Source of the DNA: Lacticaseibacillus parakribbianus
GTDB lineage: Bacteria; Bacillota; Bacilli; Lactobacillales; Lactobacillaceae
Direction: 5' to 3'
Assembly (NCBI RefSeq): GCF_025490915.1
Contig: NZ_JANQBA010000011.1
Location: forward strand, 34,786-98,785
Length of the DNA stretch: 64,000 bases
The notes below the pieces were generated by a model. It saw nothing but the letters and a program-made list of their open reading frames with translations. It ran no database searches and was not told where the DNA came from. Below are positions 23,960 through 32,088 of this stretch, in pieces (the first letter of the stretch is position 1; every line of letters begins with the position of its first letter). The position numbers were made by a program, and so were the translations under genes.

Positions 23960-25241
23960 AACCAAATATCCAGGCGTATTCATAGACGCCAAAGGTAACT
24001 TCTACTATGAAACCGAGTTAGGCACCGACAAGATGAGTGGCAAGCGCGTCCGCAAGAAAGGGCGGAAGGACAGTCAAGGAATGCCATTCAGTACCGCGTT
24101 TGCCGCGAACAAGGAGCTGACGCGGGTGAAGCGTGAATATCATGAGGCGCATGGGTTTACGAACTTCCGCATGACTTACCGCCAATTCATGAAAGACTCG
24201 TATATCCCAGCGTACAAAACCGACGTGGAGGAAAGCACCTTCGCCGTCCGTAATCGCAGCTTTGATATCTGTATCGCGCGGTTTGGCGACTTGCTGCTGC
24301 GTGACATCGATATCACCGACGTGCAGAACTTCCGCACGTGGTTGCTCACAGATGAGAAAGACGGCGGTGCGGGCTACTCGCAAGGCTATGCTGGATTGGT
24401 GTTCGGCTGTTTCCGCAAGTCCCTTGACCACGCGGTGCAGATGCAGTATCTGTCCAGCAATGTGTCGAAGCGCGTTAAGGCGATCCCCAAGGCCAAAAGC
24501 AGCGTACCATTTTGGACGAAAGCCGAGTTTGAACAAGTTATCGCGCAAATCTGCATTGATGATATCTACGGGCACCTGAACTTTGTGATGTTGTGGCTGT
24601 ACTTCCTGACTGGCGTGCGGGTCAACGAAGGCACGGCGCTGTGGTGGCGGGATGTTGACCTCGCTAAGAAGCAGCTGCACGTTGACCACATGCTGGTGAT
24701 GAAGAACCGGCATGACTGGGAGCGCCACGACTACACGAAGACAGATAGCGGCAAGCGCATCTTGACGCTCGACGATGACACCGTGGGGATTCTGCGGCGC
24801 TGGCGCGAGGTGCAGACGAGTTTCGGTTTGGGCGGGATTGATGACTTCATCATGACCTACGACGGCTTGCCGATGACCAAGTCCACGATCTCGCGAATTA
24901 TCCACCGCTACGCCAAGTTAGCGAAGGTGCATCCAGTCGAAGGCAAAGGGCTGCGCCACAGTCACGCGTCGTATCTCATCAATGAGTTCAATGTCTCAGT
25001 GCTGGTGTTGTCTAAGCGCTTAGGGCATTCGTCACCTGAGATTACGCTGAAGCACTACTCGCACTTGTGGGGCGGGCTGGATGCCGACATCGCCGAACAG
25101 ATTGCGGGTAATATTACGATCAAGACAGCGGGTCAGAATCAGGTGCGGTTCGTGGGTAATCAGGCGGTGAAGTACGATAAATTAAGCCCGGCTTGTCGAC
25201 ATCACCAGGATGAGCTAGTCGCACCCCACGGGGGTGCGTGA
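23952..25241 (+). CDS. int: Tyrosine integrase whose frame ends inside a CRISPR repeat
   Basis: About 429 residues. An N-terminal arm-binding domain (YPGVFIDAKGNFYYE), a core-binding domain (about 75-185) and a tyrosine recombinase catalytic domain: Arg in LTGVRVNEGTALWW near 222, KGLRHSHASYL near 332, LGHSSPEITLKHYSHLW with the nucleophile Tyr near 368. The usual first His of the HxLR box is Lys here. Start ATG 23952 lies 9 bases after GGAG. The last eight or so codons, ending VAPHGGA, are read from the first CRISPR repeat (25218-25249) and the stop TGA (25239-25241) lies in it. The native C-terminus may have been lost or altered by the junction. Confidence 0.93.
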   Translation: MSKTKYPGVFIDAKGNFYYETELGTDKMSGKRVRKKGRKDSQGMPFSTAFAANKELTRVKREYHEAHGFTNFRMTYRQFMKDSYIPAYKTDVEESTFAVRNRSFDICIARFGDLLLRDIDITDVQNFRTWLLTDEKDGGAGYSQGYAGLVFGCFRKSLDHAVQMQYLSSNVSKRVKAIPKAKSSVPFWTKAEFEQVIAQICIDDIYGHLNFVMLWLYFLTGVRVNEGTALWWRDVDLAKKQLHVDHMLVMKNRHDWERHDYTKTDSGKRILTLDDDTVGILRRWREVQTSFGLGGIDDFIMTYDGLPMTKSTISRIIHRYAKLAKVHPVEGKGLRHSHASYLINEFNVSVLVLSKRLGHSSPEITLKHYSHLWGGLDADIAEQIAGNITIKTAGQNQVRFVGNQAVKYDKLSPACRHHQDELVAPHGGA

Positions 25242-26039
25242 GTTGAAATTTGTCGTGCAGTCCGGTGTACTGCATGAGGTTGTCGCACCCCACGGGGGTG
25301 CGTGAGTTGAAATATGGGTGTTGAGCAAACGGGTCATATGTGGTTCGCCCAGTCGCACCCCACGGGGGTGCGTGAGTTGAAATTGGCAAGACCGTCGACG
25401 ACTACGCCGACGTGCTTGTCGCACCCCACGGGGGTGCGTGAGTTGAAATCTCGGCCGTGCGGCCGCTCCGAAGCGCGTATGAGTCGCACCCCACGGGGGT
25501 GCGTGAGTTGAAATAAGATCCCTGATGGACTGGCTCACTCAACCACACGTCGCACCCCACGGGGGTGCGTGAGTTGAAATCTAGAGGGGCAAACGGTTCA
25601 GCAGGTGTTGGTATCAGGTCGCACCCCACGGGGGTGCGTGAGTTGAAATTATCCGCGATTGGCGGGGCCATCTCATCAGCGGTCGCACCCCACGGGGGTG
25701 CGTGAGTTGAAATACACCGACGAGCCTGACGACTTGTACAGCCCAGTCGCACCCCACGGGGGTGCGTGAGTTGAAATCCAACTCAACGTAATTGTCCACG
25801 AATTTCTGCTGTCGCACCCCACGGAGGTGCGTGAGTTGAAATTCATCCATCTGCCGGACAATCTCCGCCATCGCCTCGTCGCACCCCATGGGGGTGCGTG
25901 AGTTGAAATCTGCCAGATGCCGTGCTTTTGGAATTGCGGGATAGTCGCACCCCACGGGGGTGCGTGAGTTGAAATATCGTCTTACCCGCCGAGGTTGCTG
26001 CAGTACCTTCGCACCCCACGGGGGTGCGTGAGTTGAAAT
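25218..26039 (+). CRISPR. Type I-C CRISPR array, 13 repeats and 12 spacers, no cas genes
   Basis: Repeats of 32 bases start at 25218, 25282, 25352, 25418, 25483, 25549, 25618, 25682, 25746, 25811, 25878, 25944 and 26008. The repeat opens GTCGCACCCC, has a GGGGGTGCG right arm and ends GAGTTGAAAT, the type I-C (Cas5d) pattern. Spacers are 32-38 bases. Repeats 10 and 11 each have one changed base and repeat 13 begins TTCGC instead of GTCGC; this 3' decay and the GAAAT end put the leader on the left. There the integrase gene directly abuts repeat 1, so no AT-rich leader is present. No cas gene is in the window. Spacer 9 read in reverse encodes QQKFVDNYVEL, typical of phage terminase small subunits. 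Confidence 0.98.
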
Positions 26040-26193
26040 TCCCAGCGAAGCACTATCGATGATTTGGCGCAGTAGCAGGTGCTGCCGTATTACGAAGTGT
26101 TGATTGTGCCTCACTCTGCAACCTACTTGCGAGTGGGGGGTGTGTTACACCGCTTGCATTTGTTCCTTGTTTTGATCTGCCTTGGGGGCTATT

Positions 26194-26754
26194 CTACCCC
26201 AAAACCCAATACCCCACGGCCCCAATCACCCCGGCCAGCGCAATCAGCACCACGGGGTTGACCTGCCACTTCAGATCCAGCACCAGCACGACGCCGAGGA
26301 CCGCAAGGCTGACCCAGTCGACATGGGCGGTCGCCAGCGCGAACACGGAATCGATGCCGCCGATGGTGGTCAGCGCCAGCTGCACCGCGACGGCGACGAT
26401 CAGCCCGGCGCTGGCCGGCTTGATGCCACGCAGTAGCGCGTTCAGGGCCCAATTTTCCTGAATGAGCTGTTCGTTGTGCATGTACAGCGGCACGAACACC
26501 AAAGAGGGGATGCAGACGGTCAGGGTGACGGCCAGGGCGACCCAAAACCCGCCGGCGAGCTGGCCGATGTAGGTGGCCGAGTTGATTGCGACCGGGCCGG
26601 GAATCAAGCCGTCCAGCGCGTTGAGGTCGGCGAACTGCGCCGGGGTCAGCCCCAGCTTGGTGGATTCGGCGTAGATCAAAGACAGCATCGCGTAGCCGCC
26701 GCCGAAGCCCAGAAAACCGATTTTGAGGTACGCCCAGATCATGGCCCAGATCAT
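26194..26754 (-). CDS. chrA: Chromate transporter family protein, second half (ChrA-type)
   Basis: The 186-residue protein has the CHR domain signature FLGFGGGYAMLSLIYAE and GLIPGPVAINSATYIG, with about six hydrophobic segments. Split CHR proteins work as pairs in the membrane; the family is linked to chromate efflux, though the natural substrate in lactobacilli is unknown. Start ATG 26754 overlaps the stop of the preceding half gene by 4 bases (ATGA). It ends 155 bases from the CRISPR array. The stretch 26040-26193 in between holds no gene. Confidence 0.85.
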   Translation of the reverse strand: MIWAMIWAYLKIGFLGFGGGYAMLSLIYAESTKLGLTPAQFADLNALDGLIPGPVAINSATYIGQLAGGFWVALAVTLTVCIPSLVFVPLYMHNEQLIQENWALNALLRGIKPASAGLIVAVAVQLALTTIGGIDSVFALATAHVDWVSLAVLGVVLVLDLKWQVNPVVLIALAGVIGAVGYWVLG

Positions 26755-27296
26755 CGGTTGGCCTCCTTCCGCGGTCGGTAGGCGATTAGGCCGATGGCGC
26801 CGGCCGCGACGATCAAGAGCGGTGTGGTCAATAGGCCCAGCACGGTCGCCAGCAGGCAAAACGCCGCCAGACCGATGGCGACCGGATCCGTCAGGTTGTA
26901 TTTCGCCAGCCGATACGCGGCGGTGAACAGGAACGCGGCGCTGGCGGCGCGAATCGCCTGCATGACCGCCAGCCAGACGCCGGCCCGCGGAATCTGCTGA
27001 TACGCCGCGGTCGCGGCCAGCATCAAGGTGAAGGCCGGTAGCACCGCGCCGATGCCGGCGGCCAGCATGCCGGCGCGGCCGTTGATTTTGCGGCCGACGA
27101 AGCAGGCGTTGGTGACGGCAATCACGCCGGGCAGCGACTGCGACAGGGTGGTGTACTCGTACAAGGCCGCCTTGGTGATCAGGTGGCGGCGGTCGCACAG
27201 CTCGCGCTCAATCACCGGCAGCATCGCCATGCCGCCGGAGAAGGTGAAGCCGCTGGCCATGAAATAGATGCGAAACAAAAGCCAATTGGTTGTCAT
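26751..27296 (-). CDS. chrA: Chromate transporter family protein, first half (ChrA-type)
   Basis: The 181-residue membrane protein shows the matching CHR motifs FTFSGGMAMLPVIERELCD and SQSLPGVIAVTNACFVG. Together with the next gene it makes the two-subunit form of the transporter. The start chosen is ATG 27296, 6-7 bases after GAGGG; an earlier ATG at 27308 has a poorer site. It is transcribed away from the LysR regulator gene, with a LysR-type palindrome between them, so the regulator probably controls this pair. Confidence 0.85.
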   Translation of the reverse strand: MTTNWLLFRIYFMASGFTFSGGMAMLPVIERELCDRRHLITKAALYEYTTLSQSLPGVIAVTNACFVGRKINGRAGMLAAGIGAVLPAFTLMLAATAAYQQIPRAGVWLAVMQAIRAASAAFLFTAAYRLAKYNLTDPVAIGLAAFCLLATVLGLLTTPLLIVAAGAIGLIAYRPRKEANR

Positions 27297-27335
27297 GTAA
27301 TCCCTCATGCTCTAGCATACGGGGAATGTGGTATC

Positions 27336-27350
27336 ATTCAAACTATGAAT
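27336..27350. promoter_or_regulatory. LysR-type operator between chrA and lysR
   Basis: ATTCA-N5-TGAAT (27336-27340 with 27346-27350) is a dyad of the T-N11-A type bound by LysR regulators. It lies in the divergent promoter region and overlaps -10-like TATCAT (27332-27337). Confidence 0.6.
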
Positions 27351-27398
27351 TAGGTGTTGCAACCATCACGGAAAAATGATGGGGAACAGGAGGCCGCC

Positions 27399-28304
27399 GT
27401 GAACATTCGCCAGCTTGAAATTTTCGTCGCCGTGGCCGACAGCCGCTCGATGACCCGCGCCGCTTCTCGCCTGTACATCTCGCAGCCGGCGGTGTCCAAC
27501 GCGATTCGCGACCTCGAGTCAAGCCTCGGGTTGCAGCTGTTCGACCGCGTCGACAACCGGCTGCGGCTGAACCCGGTCGGCGTGGCCTTTCGCGCCAAGG
27601 CCACGCAGCTGTTGAAAGACCACGCGGCGCTGGCGGCGTTCGGCCAAACGTTGGTGCCGCAGCTGCCGATGAGGATTGGCACCAGCCTGACTTTGGGCCA
27701 GGTGACGCTGCCGGGGGTGATGGCCGCCTTTCGCCAGGCGCATCCGGCGCTTGAGCTGCGCCTGTACGCCGAAAACGTCGCGGCCATCAAGCGGCGCCTG
27801 ATGGTTGGCGACATCGACGTCGCCTTCATCGAGGGCAACGTCAGCAGTGGTGCCTACCGGGCCACACGCCTGTCGGCCACCGCGCTGCTGCTAGTGGCGG
27901 CGCCTGGGTTGCAGGCGCCAGGGCGGCTGAGCGTTCGTGACCTGGCCGCGACGCCGTTTTTGCTGCGCGAGCCCGGCAGCACCTTGCGCGATGTGTTCGA
28001 CGAGCGGGTGCATCGGCTGGGTCAAGACGTCGTGCCGCTGCTTGAAAGCACCAACACCGCCGTTTTGCAGGCCGCGGCGGTGGCGGGGCTCGGCGCCACG
28101 GTGCTGCCGGCCCCGCTGGCCCAGCCGGCGCTTGCTGCCGGTGAGCTGGTCGCGTTGCGGCTGCCGCACGGGCTGACGATGGCGACGCAAAACTACGCGG
28201 TGACGCTGCGCGGCGGCAACCGCGAGGCGCTGATCGGGGAGCTGATTCGGCGCTTCAAGGCCGCCACGTCGCCGACCACTGGCGCGACAGGCGCGGCCGA
28301 CTGA
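27399..28304 (+). CDS. LysR-family transcriptional regulator
   Basis: The 301-residue protein has the N-terminal winged helix-turn-helix of the family (IRQLEIFVAVADSRSMTRAA, then QPAVSNAIRDLE, residues about 2-60) and a periplasmic-binding-like effector domain (about 90-295). Start is GTG 27399, 5 bases after a full AGGAGG; upstream in-frame codons lack such a site. It is divergent from the chromate transporter genes and 46 bases upstream of a nitroreductase gene, so it may regulate both. Effector unknown. Confidence 0.9.
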   Translation: MNIRQLEIFVAVADSRSMTRAASRLYISQPAVSNAIRDLESSLGLQLFDRVDNRLRLNPVGVAFRAKATQLLKDHAALAAFGQTLVPQLPMRIGTSLTLGQVTLPGVMAAFRQAHPALELRLYAENVAAIKRRLMVGDIDVAFIEGNVSSGAYRATRLSATALLLVAAPGLQAPGRLSVRDLAATPFLLREPGSTLRDVFDERVHRLGQDVVPLLESTNTAVLQAAAVAGLGATVLPAPLAQPALAAGELVALRLPHGLTMATQNYAVTLRGGNREALIGELIRRFKAATSPTTGATGAAD

Positions 28305-28350
28305 TCAGTCGCAAGATTGGCGCGTTTGCGCCGGAAAAGGGAGCACAATC

Positions 28351-29088
28351 ATGAATGACACAATCCAGCGGCAACTGAATCACCGCTCTGTTCGGCGCTT
28401 CACCCCGCAAGCGGTGACGGCCGCCACGGTCGCGCAGCTGATGACGGTGGCGCAACACACCGCCACGTCGCACTACATGCAGGCGTTCAGTGTCATCAGC
28501 GTGACGGCCGCCCCGCTTCGCGCCGAGATTGCCGGCATCAGCCGGCAGGCCTATGTGAATAGCAACGGGCAACTGTTCGTCTTCGTCGCCGATCAGCACC
28601 GCGCCGCGGCGCTGGCGCAAACGGCAGACGCACAGGTGCTCGGTTCGGCCGACAAGCTGCTGCAGGCGCAAAGCGATGCGCTTTTGGCCGCCGAAAACAC
28701 GGCGGTGGCGGCGGAAAGCCTCGGGCTGGGCACTGTCTTTTTGGGCAGCATTCTCAACGACCCGCTGCGCCTGATTGACCTGCTGAAGCTGCCCCGCTAC
28801 ACCTTTCCAGTGCTGGGACTTTTGGTCGGTTACCCGGATCAGGCGACGCAGCCCAAGCCCCGGTTGCCCCAAACGATGATGCACTTCGAGAACGGCTACG
28901 ACGCGACCGCCGCAGTGGCGGGCATCGCCGACTACGATGAGGTGATTCGCGCGTACTACGCCAACCGCAGCACTAACGCGCGTGAGGAGACCTTCACGCA
29001 CCTGCTGACCGCGGCCGCGACGACGACGCCGGCCAAGCGAGGTGAGCTCTTGGCGGCGCTACACCAGCAGGGGTTCTTGCTCGCGTAG
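28351..29088 (+). CDS. NfsA-type NADPH-dependent nitroreductase / flavin oxidoreductase
   Basis: The 245-residue protein matches the NfsA/FRP branch: NHRSVRRFTPQAV at the N-terminus for FMN binding, then LQAQSDALLAAENTAVAAESLGLGT and LPVLG-like LLVGYPDQATQPKPRLPQ. These FMN enzymes reduce nitro compounds, quinones or flavins with NADPH in the cytosol; some also reduce chromate, which would fit the neighbouring transporter, but that is inference. ATG 28351 follows AAAAGGGAG. It probably shares the lysR transcript. Confidence 0.88.
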   Translation: MNDTIQRQLNHRSVRRFTPQAVTAATVAQLMTVAQHTATSHYMQAFSVISVTAAPLRAEIAGISRQAYVNSNGQLFVFVADQHRAAALAQTADAQVLGSADKLLQAQSDALLAAENTAVAAESLGLGTVFLGSILNDPLRLIDLLKLPRYTFPVLGLLVGYPDQATQPKPRLPQTMMHFENGYDATAAVAGIADYDEVIRAYYANRSTNAREETFTHLLTAAATTTPAKRGELLAALHQQGFLLA

Positions 29089-29160
29089 CGCGGCGAAGGC
29101 GGCGCCCAGGCACGGCCCAGGACCGACGCTCACGAAGCCGAGCCTGGGCGAGCTTATAAG

Positions 29161-29189
29161 TTGACGGCCACCGTGGCAGGGCTTACATT
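29161..29189 (+). promoter_or_regulatory. Promoter of candidate RNA copy B
   Basis: TTGACG (29161-29166), 17-base spacer, TACATT (29184-29189), matching the promoter of copy A in sequence and spacing. Confidence 0.65.
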
Positions 29190-29195
29190 ATAATC

Positions 29196-29599
29196 AGATG
29201 ATTGTCAACGGGCAGGGAAAGCGCCGCGGCCGCAGCGCTTGCAACTCTACTGTCTATGGGGAACGGTCCGGGACATAAGCATTCCCAGTACCCCACTCAT
29301 GCCATGCCGAACCAGGCAACAACGTCGACGTTTTCGTGCAACGGTCCCCTCCGATTGGGACCGACCACCAGGGTGTGGACCACCATCTTCCTGCCGCACA
29401 GTCCGGTGCCTACTCGCTTGCGAGGTAGCTGCGGTGCCGACTGACAGGGGGCTTGTCCCACGATACCGCGCAGCGATGCGATGATCGGGGGGACGACGGC
29501 ACAAGAACGCAAGGTAGCAACAAAAAGACCGAGGCTGCCGCGGGTGAACCCCCGCGGTGGCTTCGGCGCGTCCGGCGCAGCGATGCGCCGGATTTTTTT
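29196..29599 (+). ncRNA. Candidate structured RNA, copy B (about 404 nt)
   Basis: Second member of the pair with 9895-10299 and almost the same length. Shared parts in order: a 5' hairpin (AAGCGC/GCGCTT here, a GGCC-type stem in copy A), the near-identical block from 29257 (GGGGAACGGTCCGGGACATA), the covarying AACGT/ACGTT hairpin (about 29311-29322), GGTCCC/GGGACC stem (29344-29364), CTCGCTTGCGAG then GGTAGCTGCGG (29413-29436), a purine/A-rich CAACAAAAAGACC, a long stem (29530-29566, CCGAGGC with GGCTTCGG outside) and a terminator TCCGGCGCA/TGCGCCGGA with TTTTTTT. No protein-coding constraint is visible. Function unknown. Confidence 0.7.
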
Positions 29600-29808
29600 C
29601 GTGACCGCGCGCTTTTTTTGGAGATGTTAAATCAAAAATTTATTTAATGACAGCGATCGCTGCCGCTCGCGGGAGATGCCGCCTCGGCGATCGGCGCCTG
29701 CCGCGGGCGCTGCCGGCGGCGCCGTTGCGCGATTCTGCGGGAGCCGGCGGCCACAAAACTTGGCATCGTGCGATATACCAAGAAGTCTCGGACGGGGGTT
29801 GCTCACGC
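29600..29808. other. Gap after RNA copy B, no gene seen
   Basis: A short AT-rich stretch (29615-29648) is followed by GC-rich sequence without an open frame that has a ribosome site. Confidence 0.4.
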
Positions 29809-29837
29809 TTGCACTCGACTGAGAAACCGGTTACAAT
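29809..29837 (+). promoter_or_regulatory. Promoter of the GH18 gene
   Basis: TTGCAC (29809-29814), 17-base spacer, TACAAT (29832-29837). The transcript would have a leader of about 150 bases. Confidence 0.6.
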
Positions 29838-29996
29838 ATGTCCGCTGAGAGGAGCGGGGAGAGATTAAGCGTTAATTAAGGCGCGATGAGACCGGCACGT
29901 CGCGTTATCTTTACTGCGAGGATATTATTTAAGCTTTATTTTCCAGTTCGATGGGTAACTGAGGCGTCACACGCGAAAAGTGGAGGATGGAGAATA

Positions 29997-31919
29997 ATGA
30001 AACGAAAAGAGTATCGCATCACGCGGCTGCTGGCCCTGATGGGGATGGGCCTGGCGCTGTTGGTGGGGCTGGCGCTGGGAACGCCGCACCACGTTAAGGC
30101 GGCCGCGTCACCGAACGGCAAGACGTTCATGGTTTACTACCGCGCCTGGCGCGACAAGACCATGAAGGGCGTCAACACGGACATTCCGGACGCCAACACG
30201 CAGACCATGCTCGACTTGCCGCGGGGCATCGACATCGTCAACGTGTTCAGCTACGTGCCGGGCGGTCAAGAGGAAGCGGCGGCGCCTTACTTCGAGGCGC
30301 TCAAGACAACCTACGCGCCGGCCTTGCACCAGCGCGGGGTGAAGCTGGTCCGGGCCCTGGGCTACATGGGCATGGTGTCCGACTTCCAGAAGTACTACGC
30401 CGCCCTTGACGGCAGCAGTCAGTTCAACGACGACGAGGCAATGGCGGCCGTCGATGCCTGGGCGAAGCAGGAGATCGAGACGCTGTCCGGCCAGTATGGG
30501 CTGGATGGGCTCGACATTGACATGGAGCAGTACCCGACGGCGGCCACGACCGGGCTCACCGATATTTTGATCAACGCCTTGGGCAAGTACATCGGCCCAC
30601 GCGCCAACAACGGGACGCTGTTCATCTACGATTCCAACGGCTCCTACATGGCGCCGTTCCAAAACGTGGTGAAGAACTTCAGCTACGTCGGCTACCAGCA
30701 GTACGGCAGCACCACCACCCGCACCGAGGCGGCCGCGGCCGACTACAAGGCGGTGGGCTTTGACACCCGCCACTTCTTGGCCGGGCTGACCTTCCCCGAA
30801 GAAGGCGACAACAACCGCTGGTACGACACGGACCCAAGCGATTTTTTGGGCAGCCACACGCACCAAGAGGCGGACTTCATCGCTAAAAGCGACTTGGGCG
30901 GGATGTTCATGTACGCGGTTGACCGCGACGGCCGCACGTACTCCGAAACCGATCTGAACCACGTGACCCCGACGACCTACCGCTGGACCAAGACCGCGAT
31001 TGCCGAAACCAAGGGCTACACCCTGGCGCAGGTGAAGCAGGCCGGGTTGCGGCACGTGCAGCGCGTGGCCGCCGACCTCAAGTGGGACGACGCGACGGTG
31101 GCCAAAACCACCGCGGCGATCAACGACGCGCAGACGATTTTTGACGTCTACAGCGCGTTCATGTCAGACGACTACCAGGCGTCGCTTGACCCGAGCTTCG
31201 ACGCGGTGCTGGAGCTTGAAAACCCGCTGGCCGACAAGACGGCCTTGACCGCGGCCATCACCAAGGCCGAGGCAGTGCTGCCCAAGGCCCTGGACCAAGC
31301 GGCTTTGACCGCGGCCATCACCGCCGGTAAGGCCGTTGCGGTCGACGGCTGGGCGACGCAGGCGGCTACGGACAGTGCCACGCAGGCGCTGACGACGGCG
31401 ATCAAGGCCGCAGAGGCCGCGCTGGCGGCCCAGGCCAAGACGGATTACGCGGCCGGCTTGGCGGCCGGCAAGGCGGCCGGCCTGGCCGGTCAGGCATCGC
31501 AGGCCAAGCAGCTGACGAACCGGTCGGCGCAGTATCAGGCCGGCTACGCGGTGGGCTACCGCGCAGGTGCTAAGGCGCATGCCAGCGCCGAAAAAGCCGC
31601 GGCCAAGGTCCAAAAAGAGGCCGAACGCCGCGCCAAGCAGGCGGCCAAGGACGCAAAAAAGGCAGCCAAGGACGCCAAGCAGGCGGCCAAGTCCGAGAAG
31701 CAGGCGACCAAACAGGCGGCTAAGGCGGCCAAGCACGCTGGCAAGGCCACGGCCCAGGCGACCCAGCTGAGTCAGCAGTCGACCGGCAAGGCAGCGACCG
31801 CGCAGGCGACCAACCGCAACCTGCCGCAAACCGGCGACGCGGCCAACTTCGGCCTGGTTGGGCTCGGGCTGGCGATGCTGCTCTTTGGCGGCCTGGCCTG
31901 GCGCAAGGTGCAGCTCTAA
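29997..31919 (+). CDS. Sortase-anchored GH18 endo-beta-N-acetylglucosaminidase-like protein
   Basis: The 640-residue secreted protein has a signal peptide (residues 1-37, LLALMGMGLALLVGLALG ending VKAAA), a GH18 barrel (about 45-350) with the catalytic motif DGLDIDME near residue 170 and MVYYRAWRDK at the start, a linker of two similar helical repeats with LTAAITKAEAVLP and LTAAITAGKAVAV (about 405-470), an Ala/Lys-rich wall-spanning region (about 520-600) and LPQTG near residue 609 with a hydrophobic helix and RKVQL tail. It resembles EndoE/EndoS-type enzymes that cleave the chitobiose core of N-glycans; substrate is inferred. Start ATG 29997 follows GGAG; upstream frame is ignored for lack of a signal. 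Confidence 0.88.
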   Translation: MKRKEYRITRLLALMGMGLALLVGLALGTPHHVKAAASPNGKTFMVYYRAWRDKTMKGVNTDIPDANTQTMLDLPRGIDIVNVFSYVPGGQEEAAAPYFEALKTTYAPALHQRGVKLVRALGYMGMVSDFQKYYAALDGSSQFNDDEAMAAVDAWAKQEIETLSGQYGLDGLDIDMEQYPTAATTGLTDILINALGKYIGPRANNGTLFIYDSNGSYMAPFQNVVKNFSYVGYQQYGSTTTRTEAAAADYKAVGFDTRHFLAGLTFPEEGDNNRWYDTDPSDFLGSHTHQEADFIAKSDLGGMFMYAVDRDGRTYSETDLNHVTPTTYRWTKTAIAETKGYTLAQVKQAGLRHVQRVAADLKWDDATVAKTTAAINDAQTIFDVYSAFMSDDYQASLDPSFDAVLELENPLADKTALTAAITKAEAVLPKALDQAALTAAITAGKAVAVDGWATQAATDSATQALTTAIKAAEAALAAQAKTDYAAGLAAGKAAGLAGQASQAKQLTNRSAQYQAGYAVGYRAGAKAHASAEKAAAKVQKEAERRAKQAAKDAKKAAKDAKQAAKSEKQATKQAAKAAKHAGKATAQATQLSQQSTGKAATAQATNRNLPQTGDAANFGLVGLGLAMLLFGGLAWRKVQL

Positions 31920-31946
31920 TCGCCATTCACGTCAGGACACAAGAGG

Positions 31947-31977
31947 ACGCCTGGTCGCGGCAGCGGCCAGGCGTTTT
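31947..31977 (+). terminator. Terminator of the GH18 gene
   Basis: ACGCCTGG (31947-31954) pairs with CCAGGCGT (31967-31974), followed by TTT. Confidence 0.8.
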
Positions 31978-32010
31978 CACGTGGTTTTCTCATTCCGTTG
32001 ACACCATGTC

Positions 32011-32039
32011 TTGCCATGTCACGACACCGGTGCTATGAT
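32011..32039 (+). promoter_or_regulatory. Promoter of the PhnD-like gene
   Basis: TTGCCA (32011-32016), 17-base spacer, TATGAT (32034-32039). A perfect TTGACA at 31998-32003 lies too far from this -10 to pair with it. Confidence 0.5.
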
Positions 32040-32088
32040 GGGTCCGTTCAAGAATTCACGAACACAACTACTTTTTGGAGGGTGCAAA

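Noticed and set aside
25402..26114. Minus-strand frames across the CRISPR array with repeated FNSRTPVGCD
   Set aside because: They are translations of the CRISPR repeat, not a repeat protein.
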